From Candidatus Poseidoniaceae archaeon (GTDB lineage Archaea; Thermoplasmatota; Poseidoniia; Poseidoniales; Poseidoniaceae): 52,284 nucleotides of DNA. A program made the translations under genes and the position numbers. The DNA is taken from assembly GCA_938084455.1 (NCBI GenBank), contig CALKDX010000036.1, forward strand, positions 1 to 52,284, given 5' to 3'. Of the stretch, positions 17,311-26,020 are shown one piece after another; the stretch's first letter is position 1; every line of letters starts with the position of its first letter. Below the pieces are notes generated by a model. That model was not told where the DNA came from, searched no databases, and saw nothing but the letters and a program-made list of their open reading frames with translations.

Positions 17311-17929
17311 AAACGTGGAATTGACAAACCCTGTTGACCTTTCTGTTGGTGGCATGAGTGGCCATGTGTTCCGCCGCGCCATCCATATCGGCATGAGTGC
17401 CGTTCCAATCGTCTTTTTCGAATTTGGCGATAGCATTGCTGATGCATTCAATTCAACAACACAACAGGCGGTCTCAATCATCATTTTGACCGTGCTTGCC
17501 GTCGAGGGACTGAGGTTAAAATTAGGCTTTACGATCTTCGGTCAACGGGAGTATGAAGCTCACCAAGTTTCCGCCCTCGCATGGGGTTCTTTTGCTGTTG
17601 GAATGGTGTTCTTGCTTGCGCCACATGAAGCCTATGCTTGGCCAATTGTGTTGTCCTTGTCGTTAGGCGACCCATTTATGGGCGAGTTGCGGCGGAGAGG
17701 AATGAACAGCCGCAATGTCATCATGTATTCCTGCGTGTTTTTGATTTCGATTTGGCTGGCCTGCTGGCATTTCTTCGCCACACCATTTTGGTTGGCGTTC
17801 CTTCTCGGCCCGTTGTGCGTGGCCTCTGAGTGGCCCCGTTTGCGCTACATTGACGACAATGCAACGATGGTTTTGATTCCCTTGGGAGCGGTGTTGTTGC
17901 TCGAACCATTCCTTTTGGTAATGGCGTGA
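17303..17929 (+). CDS. Polytopic membrane protein, possibly dolichol/phytol kinase-like
   Basis: 208 residues, overlapping the end of meaB by 8 bp, with about six hydrophobic helices. An early RRAIHIGMSAVPIVFF resembles the Arg-x-x-x-His start of CTP-dependent lipid kinases and cytidylyltransferases (dolichol/phytol kinases). LSLGDPFMGELRRRG resembles their Gly-Asp loop, though the usual Thr/Ala residues after GD differ. If correct, it phosphorylates isoprenoid alcohols for glycan carriers or lipid synthesis. The match is partial and judged by eye, so an unknown membrane protein is the safe reading. Overlap with meaB shows shared transcription but not shared function. Confidence 0.55.
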   Translation: MSENVELTNPVDLSVGGMSGHVFRRAIHIGMSAVPIVFFEFGDSIADAFNSTTQQAVSIIILTVLAVEGLRLKLGFTIFGQREYEAHQVSALAWGSFAVGMVFLLAPHEAYAWPIVLSLSLGDPFMGELRRRGMNSRNVIMYSCVFLISIWLACWHFFATPFWLAFLLGPLCVASEWPRLRYIDDNATMVLIPLGAVLLLEPFLLVMA

Positions 17930-17992
17930 GAGCACCAAACCGGCTCAATATGTTCAAATGATGGCGGCCTGTGGAGCGGATTGGTGACGTCA

Positions 17993-18103
17993 ATGAGCGA
18001 CGAGACAAACAGTTCTGAACCCCCCCAAATCACCTACTTCGTTGGCTTCTCAATCGCCATCATTCTCATGGCTGTCGTCATGGTCCAATACCCCGTCTGG
18101 TGA
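17993..18103 (+). CDS. 36-residue single-helix membrane microprotein
   Basis: A short frame from ATG 17993 to TGA 18101-18103 with a well-placed GGTGA 5 bp upstream, the ribosome-binding pattern used by its neighbours. It encodes a polar N terminus (MSDETNSSEPPQ) then one hydrophobic helix (FVGFSIAIILMAVVMV) ending YPVW. The Asp/Glu/Ser head with no basic residues suggests the N terminus stays outside. It sits between the kinase-like membrane protein and asparagine synthetase. Such proteins are often small subunits of membrane complexes. No homology can be claimed. Confidence 0.55.
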   Translation: MSDETNSSEPPQITYFVGFSIAIILMAVVMVQYPVW

Positions 18104-18152
18104 AGCATTTCTCCGGAATGGGTTGAAGAAGGGTGCGACCCGAGCCGAAATT

Positions 18153-19937
18153 ATGTGCGGAATCGCAGGTATGTTTGGCCATCCAGACATCGCAGTGATT
18201 CACCGCATGAATCAGGTTCAGCACCACCGTGGCCCTGATGGAAACGACGCATGGCATGATGATCGAATCGCCCTTGGCCATACCCGCTTAGCCATTGTCG
18301 ACCGAGCAGGTGGCGATCAGCCATTGTTTGGGCCGAAAGGTGAGGTCCTCATCGCAAACGGGGAAATCTACAACCATGTAGCGTTGCGTTCGAAGCACAC
18401 TTCCTACCCTTACACAACCAATGTGGATTCCGAAGCTATTCTGGCTCTGCACGCACAAACGAAGGCGAACTGCACCACTGGAACCATGACTGCAAGTGAC
18501 CATGCCCGTTGGATTTCGCACCTTGATGGCATGTACGCATTCAGCCTGTGGGATGCTGAACTTGGACAACTGATTCTCTCTCGAGACCCACTGGGGATCA
18601 AACCAATGGTCAGAACCATCGTCGACGGAAGCCTTCTTTTTGCCAGTGAAGCAAAGGCGCTCCGCGCCCACGAAAGTCATGTCCCTGCCTTCGATGAACT
18701 TGCTCTTGTTGCTAGGCTTGCATGGGAATACCCATTGGACGGAACCACCCTTCTGAAGGGCGTTCATCATGTCCGCCCTGGCACCGTGGAGGTGTGGGAA
18801 TTGCACCATGGAAAAGCCACACTTGTCAGTCGATCTGATGTTGAGCGTCAAGTCCTCTCTCCGGAACTCCATTGGAACAGCGAAACACAGGCGGAAGCCC
18901 TGCTCGAATCTTTTGTCGATGGCGTGAGTCAACGGTTGATGGGAGAAGTCCCGATGGGCATTGTGCTATCCGGTGGGCTTGATTCCTCCCTTGTAGCCGC
19001 CGTCGCCCATGAAGCGGCAGAGCGCGCCGGTCAACCGGTGCCTGCGTGTTGGACGGTTGCCGAAAGCGAAGACAATCCCGATTGGGTCGCCGCTGAAACG
19101 GTGGCATCAGCGCTTGACCTCGAACACCACCAACACGTGCTTGAAGCAGATGCGTTCGATCAAAAATTACCAGACCTCACATGGCATGGCGAAGACTTTG
19201 ACGTCACCGTTTTGTTCTTCCAACCTCTGTTTCAAAAAATGGCTGATAAGGTCACTGTAGGGTTGTGCGGTCAGGGAGCGGATGAACTGCATGCTGGCTA
19301 TCCAAGGTACCGGAACTTGGCTGAGCATGCCGCATTGATTGACGCAAGACTCGCTGCAATCGAACACCCCGCAGCACGGCAAATTGAACAGGGACAACTG
19401 CCGGTTGGCGATGCATGGTACACCGAAAACCACAGCGGAGGTGCCCATACCGAGTCACTAGAATCCTTCCTAAATTTTGAATTGGAGCATGGGCAATTGA
19501 GCAACTTTCAGTTGCGCTTGGTCGACCGTCATTCGATGGCTCATTCACTTGAAGTCCGAGTTCCTTTCCTCGGAAGCGCTCATCGAAAAGTCTCGAACGC
19601 CTTGCCGATGAACTGGCGCCTTCCTGAATCGCTGGAAGAAAAGGCAGCATTGAGGGCCGCTGCAGACCACACCCGCCTCCCAAGCGAAATCGTTCGCCGG
19701 CCAAAACTACCTGCTGGTCGCGCCACATCCCCGACGTTGATTGATTCAATGATTGAGGAACTTCGGCCGCGAGGTGATGCCATCTTGAAGCGACATCCAT
19801 TGTTGAGTGGAGCGTTCAAAGGTCAGCCAGAATTGGCCATTGGCATTGGATTGTTTGAAGCAATTCATATACTCGACCGAGGAGTATCAAAACCTAACAA
19901 GAGCGCAATCTCTCTGTTGGACGAGGTGATTGGATGA
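18153..19937 (+). CDS. asnB: Asparagine synthetase (glutamine-hydrolysing)
   Basis: 594 residues from ATG 18153, chosen because the second residue must be the nucleophilic Cys (MCGIAGMFG). The N-terminal Ntn glutaminase domain has RGPDG and the conserved RLAIVD. The C-terminal synthetase domain begins with the ATP PP-loop SGGLDSS at about residue 280. It continues with GQGADELHAGYPRY and the EVRVPFL aspartate-site segment. It releases ammonia from glutamine and channels it to an AMP-activated aspartate. AsnB-like enzymes with other amide acceptors exist, so the substrate is not certain. Its stop overlaps the next start (ATGA), tying it to the glutamate-cysteine ligase gene. Confidence 0.9.
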   Translation: MCGIAGMFGHPDIAVIHRMNQVQHHRGPDGNDAWHDDRIALGHTRLAIVDRAGGDQPLFGPKGEVLIANGEIYNHVALRSKHTSYPYTTNVDSEAILALHAQTKANCTTGTMTASDHARWISHLDGMYAFSLWDAELGQLILSRDPLGIKPMVRTIVDGSLLFASEAKALRAHESHVPAFDELALVARLAWEYPLDGTTLLKGVHHVRPGTVEVWELHHGKATLVSRSDVERQVLSPELHWNSETQAEALLESFVDGVSQRLMGEVPMGIVLSGGLDSSLVAAVAHEAAERAGQPVPACWTVAESEDNPDWVAAETVASALDLEHHQHVLEADAFDQKLPDLTWHGEDFDVTVLFFQPLFQKMADKVTVGLCGQGADELHAGYPRYRNLAEHAALIDARLAAIEHPAARQIEQGQLPVGDAWYTENHSGGAHTESLESFLNFELEHGQLSNFQLRLVDRHSMAHSLEVRVPFLGSAHRKVSNALPMNWRLPESLEEKAALRAAADHTRLPSEIVRRPKLPAGRATSPTLIDSMIEELRPRGDAILKRHPLLSGAFKGQPELAIGIGLFEAIHILDRGVSKPNKSAISLLDEVIG

Positions 19938-21166
19938 ACAAGTTACATTCGATGAGTGAGCACCTTGAAGCGAACCGGGAAACAATCACAGCCTGGATGG
20001 AGAAAAAACGCGCTGAAGTACCGATTCCATTCTATGGAAGCGTGGACGTGAGGGACGCTGGATGGAAGATTGCAGTGGTTGATGCCAACCATTTTCCTGC
20101 CGGATTCAACAACATCGCAGATCAAGACCTCCCTTCAATCTCACAATTGATGGGCAATCATATCAAGCGCAATTACGGAGAATGCTCATGGATTCATCTT
20201 TACCCTGAAGCACACACACGAAACAAGGGCTATACCGAAAACATTGGCACCATCAAAAAGCTCCTAGAGATGGCTGGCTACCGTTGCACCGTCGGCTCAC
20301 CCCTTTTCGAAGAGCGTGGATGGCTTGATGGATTGTCAGGTCCGGTCGAATTGACTCCCGTGGAAGTGGAAATCCATGAAGGACAAGAGCGACTGGTGGT
20401 TGGCGGCGAAGTGCCATGCCTTACCCTGCTCAACAACGATTTGACGGAAGGTGTGCTACCTGGATTGGGTGCTGATGTGTTTCCCCCGAAAGAAATGGGA
20501 TGGCACCGCCGCAAAAAATCAGAACATTTCATTCAATTGCAACTATACGTCGACGAAATGGCTGAACTCTTAGGCATTGATCCGTGGCACCTCATGAGCG
20601 AATGGTTCGTTTCTGAAAACAAATGCCTCGAAAAAGAAGCGTGCCGAGTGCGTTTGGCAGAAGAAGTCAATGAGTTTCTCCAAGGCTTGGCGGAAAAATA
20701 CGCTGCTCATGGAATCGAACGACAGCCGGTTGCATTCATCAAAAACGATCGTGGCACCTACGGCTTAGGCATCATGGTCGTAACCAAGGGTGAACAATTG
20801 CTTGAACTCTCAAACCGGAAAATGAAGAAGCTGATGTACTCTAAGGGAGGCGTCGATGTCGAAAACTTCCTCATACAAGAGGGGGTTCCCACGAGCCTTC
20901 AGACTGAAGAAGGTTCACCTGTTGAACCGGTGGTCTACCTCGTTGATGGCCAAGCAGCATCATGGTTTTACAGAATCAATCCAAAGAAAGGGGATAACGA
21001 GAACCTCAATTCCCCAAGTGCTAGGTTCGAATCAATCCATGAAGTTGGAGAAAAGTACGGCGAGCATGCCCGAGGGTGGCACGCTCTTGTGGCAGAACTC
21101 TCAATGTTGGCCATGGGAAGGGAGTTGCTCGCTTACCAAGAGAATGAAAACGGCGTTCCTGCTTAA
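19934..21166 (+). CDS. gshA: Glutamate-cysteine ligase, GshA proteobacterial/Acidithiobacillus type
   Basis: 410 residues, translationally coupled to asnB; GAGGTGA precedes the ATG. Recognised from the order of conserved blocks in the GshA family first described in Acidithiobacillus ferrooxidans: FYGSVDVRDAGWK, VDANHFPAGFNN, EAHTRNKGYTEN, LLNNDLTEG, HRRKKSEHF, the ATP-grasp-like KNDRGTYGLGIM and the late VEPVVYLVDG. It would join glutamate to cysteine, making gamma-glutamylcysteine. This type is unrelated in sequence to the E. coli and plant enzymes. No glutathione synthetase is visible nearby, so gamma-glutamylcysteine itself could be the cellular thiol, as in haloarchaea. Assignment is by remembered motifs, without a search. 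Confidence 0.8.
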   Translation: MNKLHSMSEHLEANRETITAWMEKKRAEVPIPFYGSVDVRDAGWKIAVVDANHFPAGFNNIADQDLPSISQLMGNHIKRNYGECSWIHLYPEAHTRNKGYTENIGTIKKLLEMAGYRCTVGSPLFEERGWLDGLSGPVELTPVEVEIHEGQERLVVGGEVPCLTLLNNDLTEGVLPGLGADVFPPKEMGWHRRKKSEHFIQLQLYVDEMAELLGIDPWHLMSEWFVSENKCLEKEACRVRLAEEVNEFLQGLAEKYAAHGIERQPVAFIKNDRGTYGLGIMVVTKGEQLLELSNRKMKKLMYSKGGVDVENFLIQEGVPTSLQTEEGSPVEPVVYLVDGQAASWFYRINPKKGDNENLNSPSARFESIHEVGEKYGEHARGWHALVAELSMLAMGRELLAYQENENGVPA

Positions 21167-21172
21167 GTGAAC

Positions 21173-21865
21173 ATGCCCCCTCGGCCAACCATGCACAGGG
21201 CATGGGTGTACGTACTCACCATCGCCATAGGGCTCTGGGTGTCAGCAACCGGTGCCAATGGCTTGCTCTCTGATGAGTTTGCAGAATGGCCAGTGAACAT
21301 TTGGTGCTGGGGTCTGTTTGCTTATTTTTACCTCAATGCTTCTCGCAAAGTCCGCATTGAAATGATCACTGTTGTGGCTATTGCAACGCCTATGGAATTG
21401 TACTTCAGCGAGGTATGGAAAATCTACGAATATCAGCGTGATTTCATGCCGCTGTTCGTCCCTGCAGGTCATTATTTCCTGTTTGACTTAGGTCGCATAA
21501 TCGCTGAGAAAATGAAAGAATCGTGGTCGATGCCAGCGCTCATGCCCTTTGTCCCCCTTGTGGCTTATGGGGCCATCACTGGCGGCGATACTTCAGCCGT
21601 GTTCCTGCTGGTGCTCGTCCTTGGATTCACCAAGTATGGACCACAACCCCGGCTCTATGCCGCAATGGCTTGGGCCGCCCTTGGCATGGAAATCTTAGGC
21701 ACACAACTGCAAAATTGGACATGGGCAAATGAAGTGCCTTGGACCGGCCTCACAGCATGGAATCCTCCACTTTTGGTTGGAGCATTCTACTGCTTTGGTG
21801 ATCTTTTGGTCAACATGGCGGTCGTCAAGTTTGAAGGGAAGGAGCATGTGGAGGTTTCCGTATGA
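21173..21865 (+). CDS. Polytopic membrane protein of unknown function
   Basis: About 230 residues and six to seven hydrophobic helices. The start is ATG 21173 with AAGTGA 2 bp before it; GTG 21167 is an alternative. Polar residues lie inside or next to helices: PMELYFSEVWKIYEYQ, FVPAGHYFLFDLGR, and near the end LGMEILGTQLQNWTWAN and AWNPPLLVGAFYCFGDLLVN. Paired Glu, His, Asp and Trp residues within the membrane suggest a catalytic or metal/cofactor site, not a simple transporter. No family is recognised. It overlaps the ferredoxin gene by 4 bp, so an electron-consuming membrane reaction is a reasonable guess. Confidence 0.7.
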   Translation: MPPRPTMHRAWVYVLTIAIGLWVSATGANGLLSDEFAEWPVNIWCWGLFAYFYLNASRKVRIEMITVVAIATPMELYFSEVWKIYEYQRDFMPLFVPAGHYFLFDLGRIIAEKMKESWSMPALMPFVPLVAYGAITGGDTSAVFLLVLVLGFTKYGPQPRLYAAMAWAALGMEILGTQLQNWTWANEVPWTGLTAWNPPLLVGAFYCFGDLLVNMAVVKFEGKEHVEVSV

Positions 21866-22194
21866 CCTCCTCCGAGGACCTGAGAAAGCGCAGAGAGGCA
21901 GAGGCCTTGCGCATTCGAAGTTCGCTGAATCGGTTGCGTACAGAACAGCACGCCGCTGCAAAAGGAGGGGAAACCGCTGTCGCATTTGTCGAAGAGCGCT
22001 TGTGCATTGGTTGTGACCAGTGCACGATTGTATGCGACGATGATGCCATTGACCTGTACAAGGTAGCGATGGCAAGTCCACTGATCAAGGTCGAATCAAA
22101 TCGGAAAGCACGAATCATCCGTGATGCGTGCACTGGGTGCCGTTTGTGTGTGCTAGCATGCCCAACCGACGCCATAACCATGATTGATCGCTGA
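21862..22194 (+). CDS. 2[4Fe-4S] ferredoxin-like protein
   Basis: 110 residues. After a charged helical N terminus (EDLRKRREAEALRIRSSLNRL) there are two complete cluster motifs: CIGCDQCTIVC (about residues 48-58) and CTGCRLCVLACP (about residues 91-102). They are separated by a longer spacer than in clostridial ferredoxins. It would carry low-potential electrons in the cytoplasm. GGAGG lies upstream and the start overlaps the membrane-protein stop (ATGA), so the two should be made together. The first motif lacks the usual Pro after its fourth Cys. Confidence 0.88.
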   Translation: MTSSEDLRKRREAEALRIRSSLNRLRTEQHAAAKGGETAVAFVEERLCIGCDQCTIVCDDDAIDLYKVAMASPLIKVESNRKARIIRDACTGCRLCVLACPTDAITMIDR

Positions 22195-22204
22195 GGGAAA
22201 GACG

Positions 22205-22495
22205 ATGTCAAAGAAAGGAAAGGAAGACACTGCCCAACGGTTTGGTGGTGAATTTGGACCATATCGAAAGCCAGGAACGCCTGGGGTAACCCTTTCGACG
22301 TTCAAATCATTGGTTTGGATTTCAAACATCGGCGGTCTGCTGCTGGTGGTCATCGCTCTAGAGATGCTGTTCGTTCGCCAGATGTTTGGATGGGGTCTGT
22401 TCTGCCTCATGCTTGGTGTTGGTGTGGCCTTGTTTCCTTCGAATTACGAAATCGTCGGTATGGATGAGAAAGCAGAAGCCCCTGCAACCGAGTAA
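22205..22495 (+). CDS. Small two-helix membrane protein
   Basis: 96 residues from ATG 22205 with GAGG 9 bp upstream. A hydrophilic N terminus (SKKGKEDTAQRFGGEFGPY) is followed by two hydrophobic helices (LVWISNIGGLLLVVIALEMLFV and GWGLFCLMLGVGVALF) and an acidic tail. No family is recognised. It is the last gene of the cluster that starts with the microprotein and asnB, 10 bp after the ferredoxin gene. It could anchor the ferredoxin or assist the membrane protein upstream, which is inference from order only. Confidence 0.65.
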   Translation: MSKKGKEDTAQRFGGEFGPYRKPGTPGVTLSTFKSLVWISNIGGLLLVVIALEMLFVRQMFGWGLFCLMLGVGVALFPSNYEIVGMDEKAEAPATE

Positions 22496-22515
22496 GGTTC
22501 GGACTGAATCCCGCT

Positions 22516-23058
22516 TCAGTTGCCTTTGGCAAAGTCAATCATACTGTCAATCGATAGGTGGTCAACAGTGTCCTTGCAGTAGTGCGCCTTGGCAATGGTA
22601 CCATCTGCATTGATCAGAATGTCAGCAGGAAGGGTTGAAAGTTTGGCGGGTGAAAGCGTCAATGGCACATAGCCTCTAAACTGTGACTCTAAAAACGACA
22701 GTGGAGCTTTGATTGGAGTGATCATAGCACGGAAGAAGGATTTGCGCACCCCATTGTCTTGGAAGGTTTGGTAGGTCTCATCAGCAACGAGCGTGAATGG
22801 TACGTTATGCTTCTTCATTCGCTTTTGCAGTGCGGGCAGCGCAGCATCAAAAACGCCAATCATGACCGTGTCTTCTGGAAATTCATTCCACCGCTTGACC
22901 AAACGGCGAATTCGTAAATTGCAAAATGGACATGAATCGAACCTGAAAAAGGTCAGAATGACCCGCTTCCCCTTGTGGGTAGAGAGATCCATCGTGGTTC
23001 CATCGACAGCAGGAAGAACGATCGCTGGTGCTTGATCGCCAGTCTTTAATTGAGGCAT
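22516..23058 (-). CDS. Peroxiredoxin-like thioredoxin-fold protein
   Basis: 180 residues from ATG 23058. It has the AhpC/TSA fold order: GDQAPAIVLPAVDG at the start, RVILTFFRFDSCPFCNLR with a CxxC active site at the end of the first strand, and the late ILINADGTIAKAHY strand. In classical peroxiredoxins the motif is PxxxTxxC. Here the CPFC pair and the missing Thr make it closer to the peroxiredoxin-like or thioredoxin-like oxidoreductases. A role in peroxide or disulfide reduction is inferred. It converges with the ferredoxin cluster and may draw on the gshA-derived thiol, which is speculative. Confidence 0.78.
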   Translation of the reverse strand: MPQLKTGDQAPAIVLPAVDGTTMDLSTHKGKRVILTFFRFDSCPFCNLRIRRLVKRWNEFPEDTVMIGVFDAALPALQKRMKKHNVPFTLVADETYQTFQDNGVRKSFFRAMITPIKAPLSFLESQFRGYVPLTLSPAKLSTLPADILINADGTIAKAHYCKDTVDHLSIDSMIDFAKGN

Positions 23059-23156
23059 GATTAACCCAATGGCGCGCCGCTTATAGACCAATGTGCGGTT
23101 CTTAATTGCGAAACAAACGGCAGGGCAAAGTGCCTGTGACGTTTGCTAATACCGAA

Positions 23157-24563
<1,407 letters not shown>

Positions 24564-24623
24564 CTAAGCCTTACCTCGGCGTGCGCTTCGCACACTACCT
24601 TTTGTTGAATGAATGAGAACAAA

Positions 24624-25070
24624 TCAGTATGGGCAAACGGTGTTGAAACGGTTAAGCCGCTCAACCCGACGGTAACCATCCTCATCCACTTCTGCCATCG
24701 AACGAATCGCTTCCTCAATCATGGTGTGCTGATCTTCTTGAATGCCGATGATGGTGCGCAATGAGTTCAACATGGACCATTCGTCCTCGGTGATGATTTC
24801 ATCATCCAAAGCGGCGATGAGTGCGGCTTGGTAAGTGGCCACATCACCCATCCTGTGACCAGAATAGTCTTCCTCTAAATCATCGAAAGGATTGTGTTCT
24901 TCGCCTCTGGCGACAGAGATGCATTCTGCGGTATCACTTGGGCGAACGCCCAGAGCGCTGGCCATCACGTGCAGAATTTGAGCTTCATCATCGGTGATGA
25001 TTTCATCACCCAGTGCTTCGTTAAGGACTCGAAGATACAAGTACAATCCACGCGATGGTTCAAGGGCCAT
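24624..25070 (-). CDS. TerB-like tandem-repeat protein
   Basis: 148 residues formed by two related helical units. The first contains LNEALGDEIITDDEAQILHVMASALGV, the second LIAALDDEIITEDEWSMLNSL. The repeated D/G-DEIIT-D/E-DE core is typical of acidic, metal-binding-like TerB/tellurite-resistance-type helical domains. An internal duplication is therefore likely. Function is unknown; related domains are linked to stress and membrane surveillance. The ATG has no ribosome-binding site but a TATA-like box lies about 25 bp upstream, as expected for a leaderless archaeal mRNA. Confidence 0.65.
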   Translation of the reverse strand: MALEPSRGLYLYLRVLNEALGDEIITDDEAQILHVMASALGVRPSDTAECISVARGEEHNPFDDLEEDYSGHRMGDVATYQAALIAALDDEIITEDEWSMLNSLRTIIGIQEDQHTMIEEAIRSMAEVDEDGYRRVERLNRFNTVCPY

Positions 25071-25091
25071 GTGGAGACCAGCGGGTGGCGG

Positions 25092-25099
25092 TATTTAGA
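25092..25099 (-). promoter_or_regulatory. TATA-like box for the TerB-like gene
   Basis: On the minus strand the sequence TCTAAATA lies about 25 bp before the ATG at 25070. That spacing would put the transcription start at the first codon, explaining why no ribosome-binding sequence is seen. Confidence 0.45.
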
Positions 25100-25261
25100 G
25101 ACATAACGGACCATTTTATGGCAGATACGCCGTATACGCTCGAATTTATCTTTAGGAAGATCCCCTCCTCCCTCCCACCTGCTTATCGAGGCACTGCGCG
25201 TGATTTTATCAGCATCCATGCTTCGTCATCGCTTGTAATACATTTCGTCATCAAAACGAAT

Positions 25262-25270
25262 ACTTTATAG
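25262..25270 (+). promoter_or_regulatory. TATA-like box for the RHH regulator gene
   Basis: ACTTTATAG stands about 40 bp before ATG 25309 in a short AT-rich patch. A start about 25 bp downstream would leave a 5' leader of roughly 15 bases containing GGAG. The rest of 25071-25261 holds no gene that can be supported. Confidence 0.45.
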
Positions 25271-25308
25271 TCCCCTGGGCATACGACAGGGCACAGGAGC
25301 CACCCACG

Positions 25309-25683
25309 ATGACCGCACCAAGCAACCTCGTATCCCTCAGAATCACTGAGGATGATCTGATGATGCTTGACGCACGTGTTGGCCTCGATGGCGCTCGAAA
25401 CCGTTCGGACGTCATTCGTCAAGCGATTCAGCAATTCCTCAACGGGCAGCCGTTGGTCCAAGGCATGGATTCGGTTCGAATCCCATTGGGCCATGGCGAC
25501 AAGAAATCCCTCGGTATCCTCTACGAACTTCAAGGCACAACGCCTGAGATCGCCGCCCAAGAAGGGCTTTCACTTTACATTGCAAGCGCTACAAAAGCGC
25601 TTGCTCAACGAAACGACCAACTCGAAGATTTGCTGGCTGACGCCAAAGAATCTACGATGCGACACAAAGAATACCACGAGTGA
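25309..25683 (+). CDS. Ribbon-helix-helix transcription regulator
   Basis: 124 residues. The first 45 residues match the ribbon-helix-helix fold: a beta strand LVSLRITEDD, helix MMLDARVGL, then NRSDVIRQAIQQFL with the typical R-S-D/E-x-I-R motif. Such proteins bind operator DNA as dimers through the strand pair. The C-terminal 75 residues (LSLYIASATKALAQRNDQLEDLLADAKES) look helical and may sense a ligand or drive oligomerisation. It is transcribed away from the TerB-like gene, from a separate TATA-like box. Its targets are unknown; the divergent promoter region is a natural candidate for self-regulation. Confidence 0.85.
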   Translation: MTAPSNLVSLRITEDDLMMLDARVGLDGARNRSDVIRQAIQQFLNGQPLVQGMDSVRIPLGHGDKKSLGILYELQGTTPEIAAQEGLSLYIASATKALAQRNDQLEDLLADAKESTMRHKEYHE

Positions 25684-25710
25684 GTGGGTGAGAGTGCTGG
25701 AGGGGATGGA

Positions 25711-25899
25711 ATGAATTGGCAAAACGAAACGGATGAAAGTCGTGGCGCCACCTTCGATGCTGTACAAGAAAAGTCCAACTTGTACGGATTAGCCGCTTTG
25801 TGTCTGCGTGCCCGTCTTGCGCGCAACGGACAAAACAACCCAACACACCTCCCCCCGAAAGACGGGCGGGGGGACTTCGATTCCACCCCAGCTAGCTGA
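25711..25899 (+). CDS. Possible small hypothetical protein (62 residues)
   Basis: ATG 25711 follows a good ribosome-binding run (GGAGGGG, 5 bp spacing) 28 bp after the RHH stop. The frame runs to TGA 25897-25899. The first 40 residues look normal (MNWQNETDES, LYGLAALCLRARLARNG); the end is Pro/Gly/Asp-rich over a GC-rich segment. The same bases can form several strong RNA helices, so this may be a transcribed RNA and not a protein gene. No family is recognised. Confidence 0.35.
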   Translation: MNWQNETDESRGATFDAVQEKSNLYGLAALCLRARLARNGQNNPTHLPPKDGRGDFDSTPAS

Positions 25900-25976
25900 G
25901 TTGGTGGTTCCCACGTGCCCAGGCCCCCCACATTCCTGGGCACAATGATGCTCAACAGTGCAACCGCTGGCTGTTG
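25762..25976. ncRNA. Candidate structured RNA segment
   Basis: The 337-bp gap between the RHH and helicase genes is dense in complementarity. A hairpin pairs GTACAAG (25762) with CTTGTAC (25779), and its loop AAGTCC (25771) also matches GGACTT (25872). GCCCGTCTT (25810) is complementary to AAGACGGGC (25859). The latter lies in the loop of a TCCCCCC/GGGGGGA stem (25850/25868), so a pseudoknot is possible. A perfect 9-bp hairpin, GTGCCCAGG/CCTGGGCAC, spans 25915-25943, and CAACAG/CTGTTG spans 25953-25976. Strand cannot be fixed. It does not fit RNase P, SRP or tRNA signatures. Part of it overlaps the possible small gene. Confidence 0.3.
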
Positions 25977-26020
25977 CCTCGCCCCCAATCCTTTAGAGGG
26001 GTCGACTGTCATGTGCGGGT

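Noticed and set aside
25684-26020. RNase P RNA, SRP RNA or tRNA
   Set aside because: AAGAAAAGTCC and GAAGTCCCCCC resemble part of the RNase P core, but the universal bulged-U pairing and overall spacing are missing; the SRP GGAAG-type loop is absent; the TTCGATT and AGCTGAGTTGG pieces do not build a tRNA.
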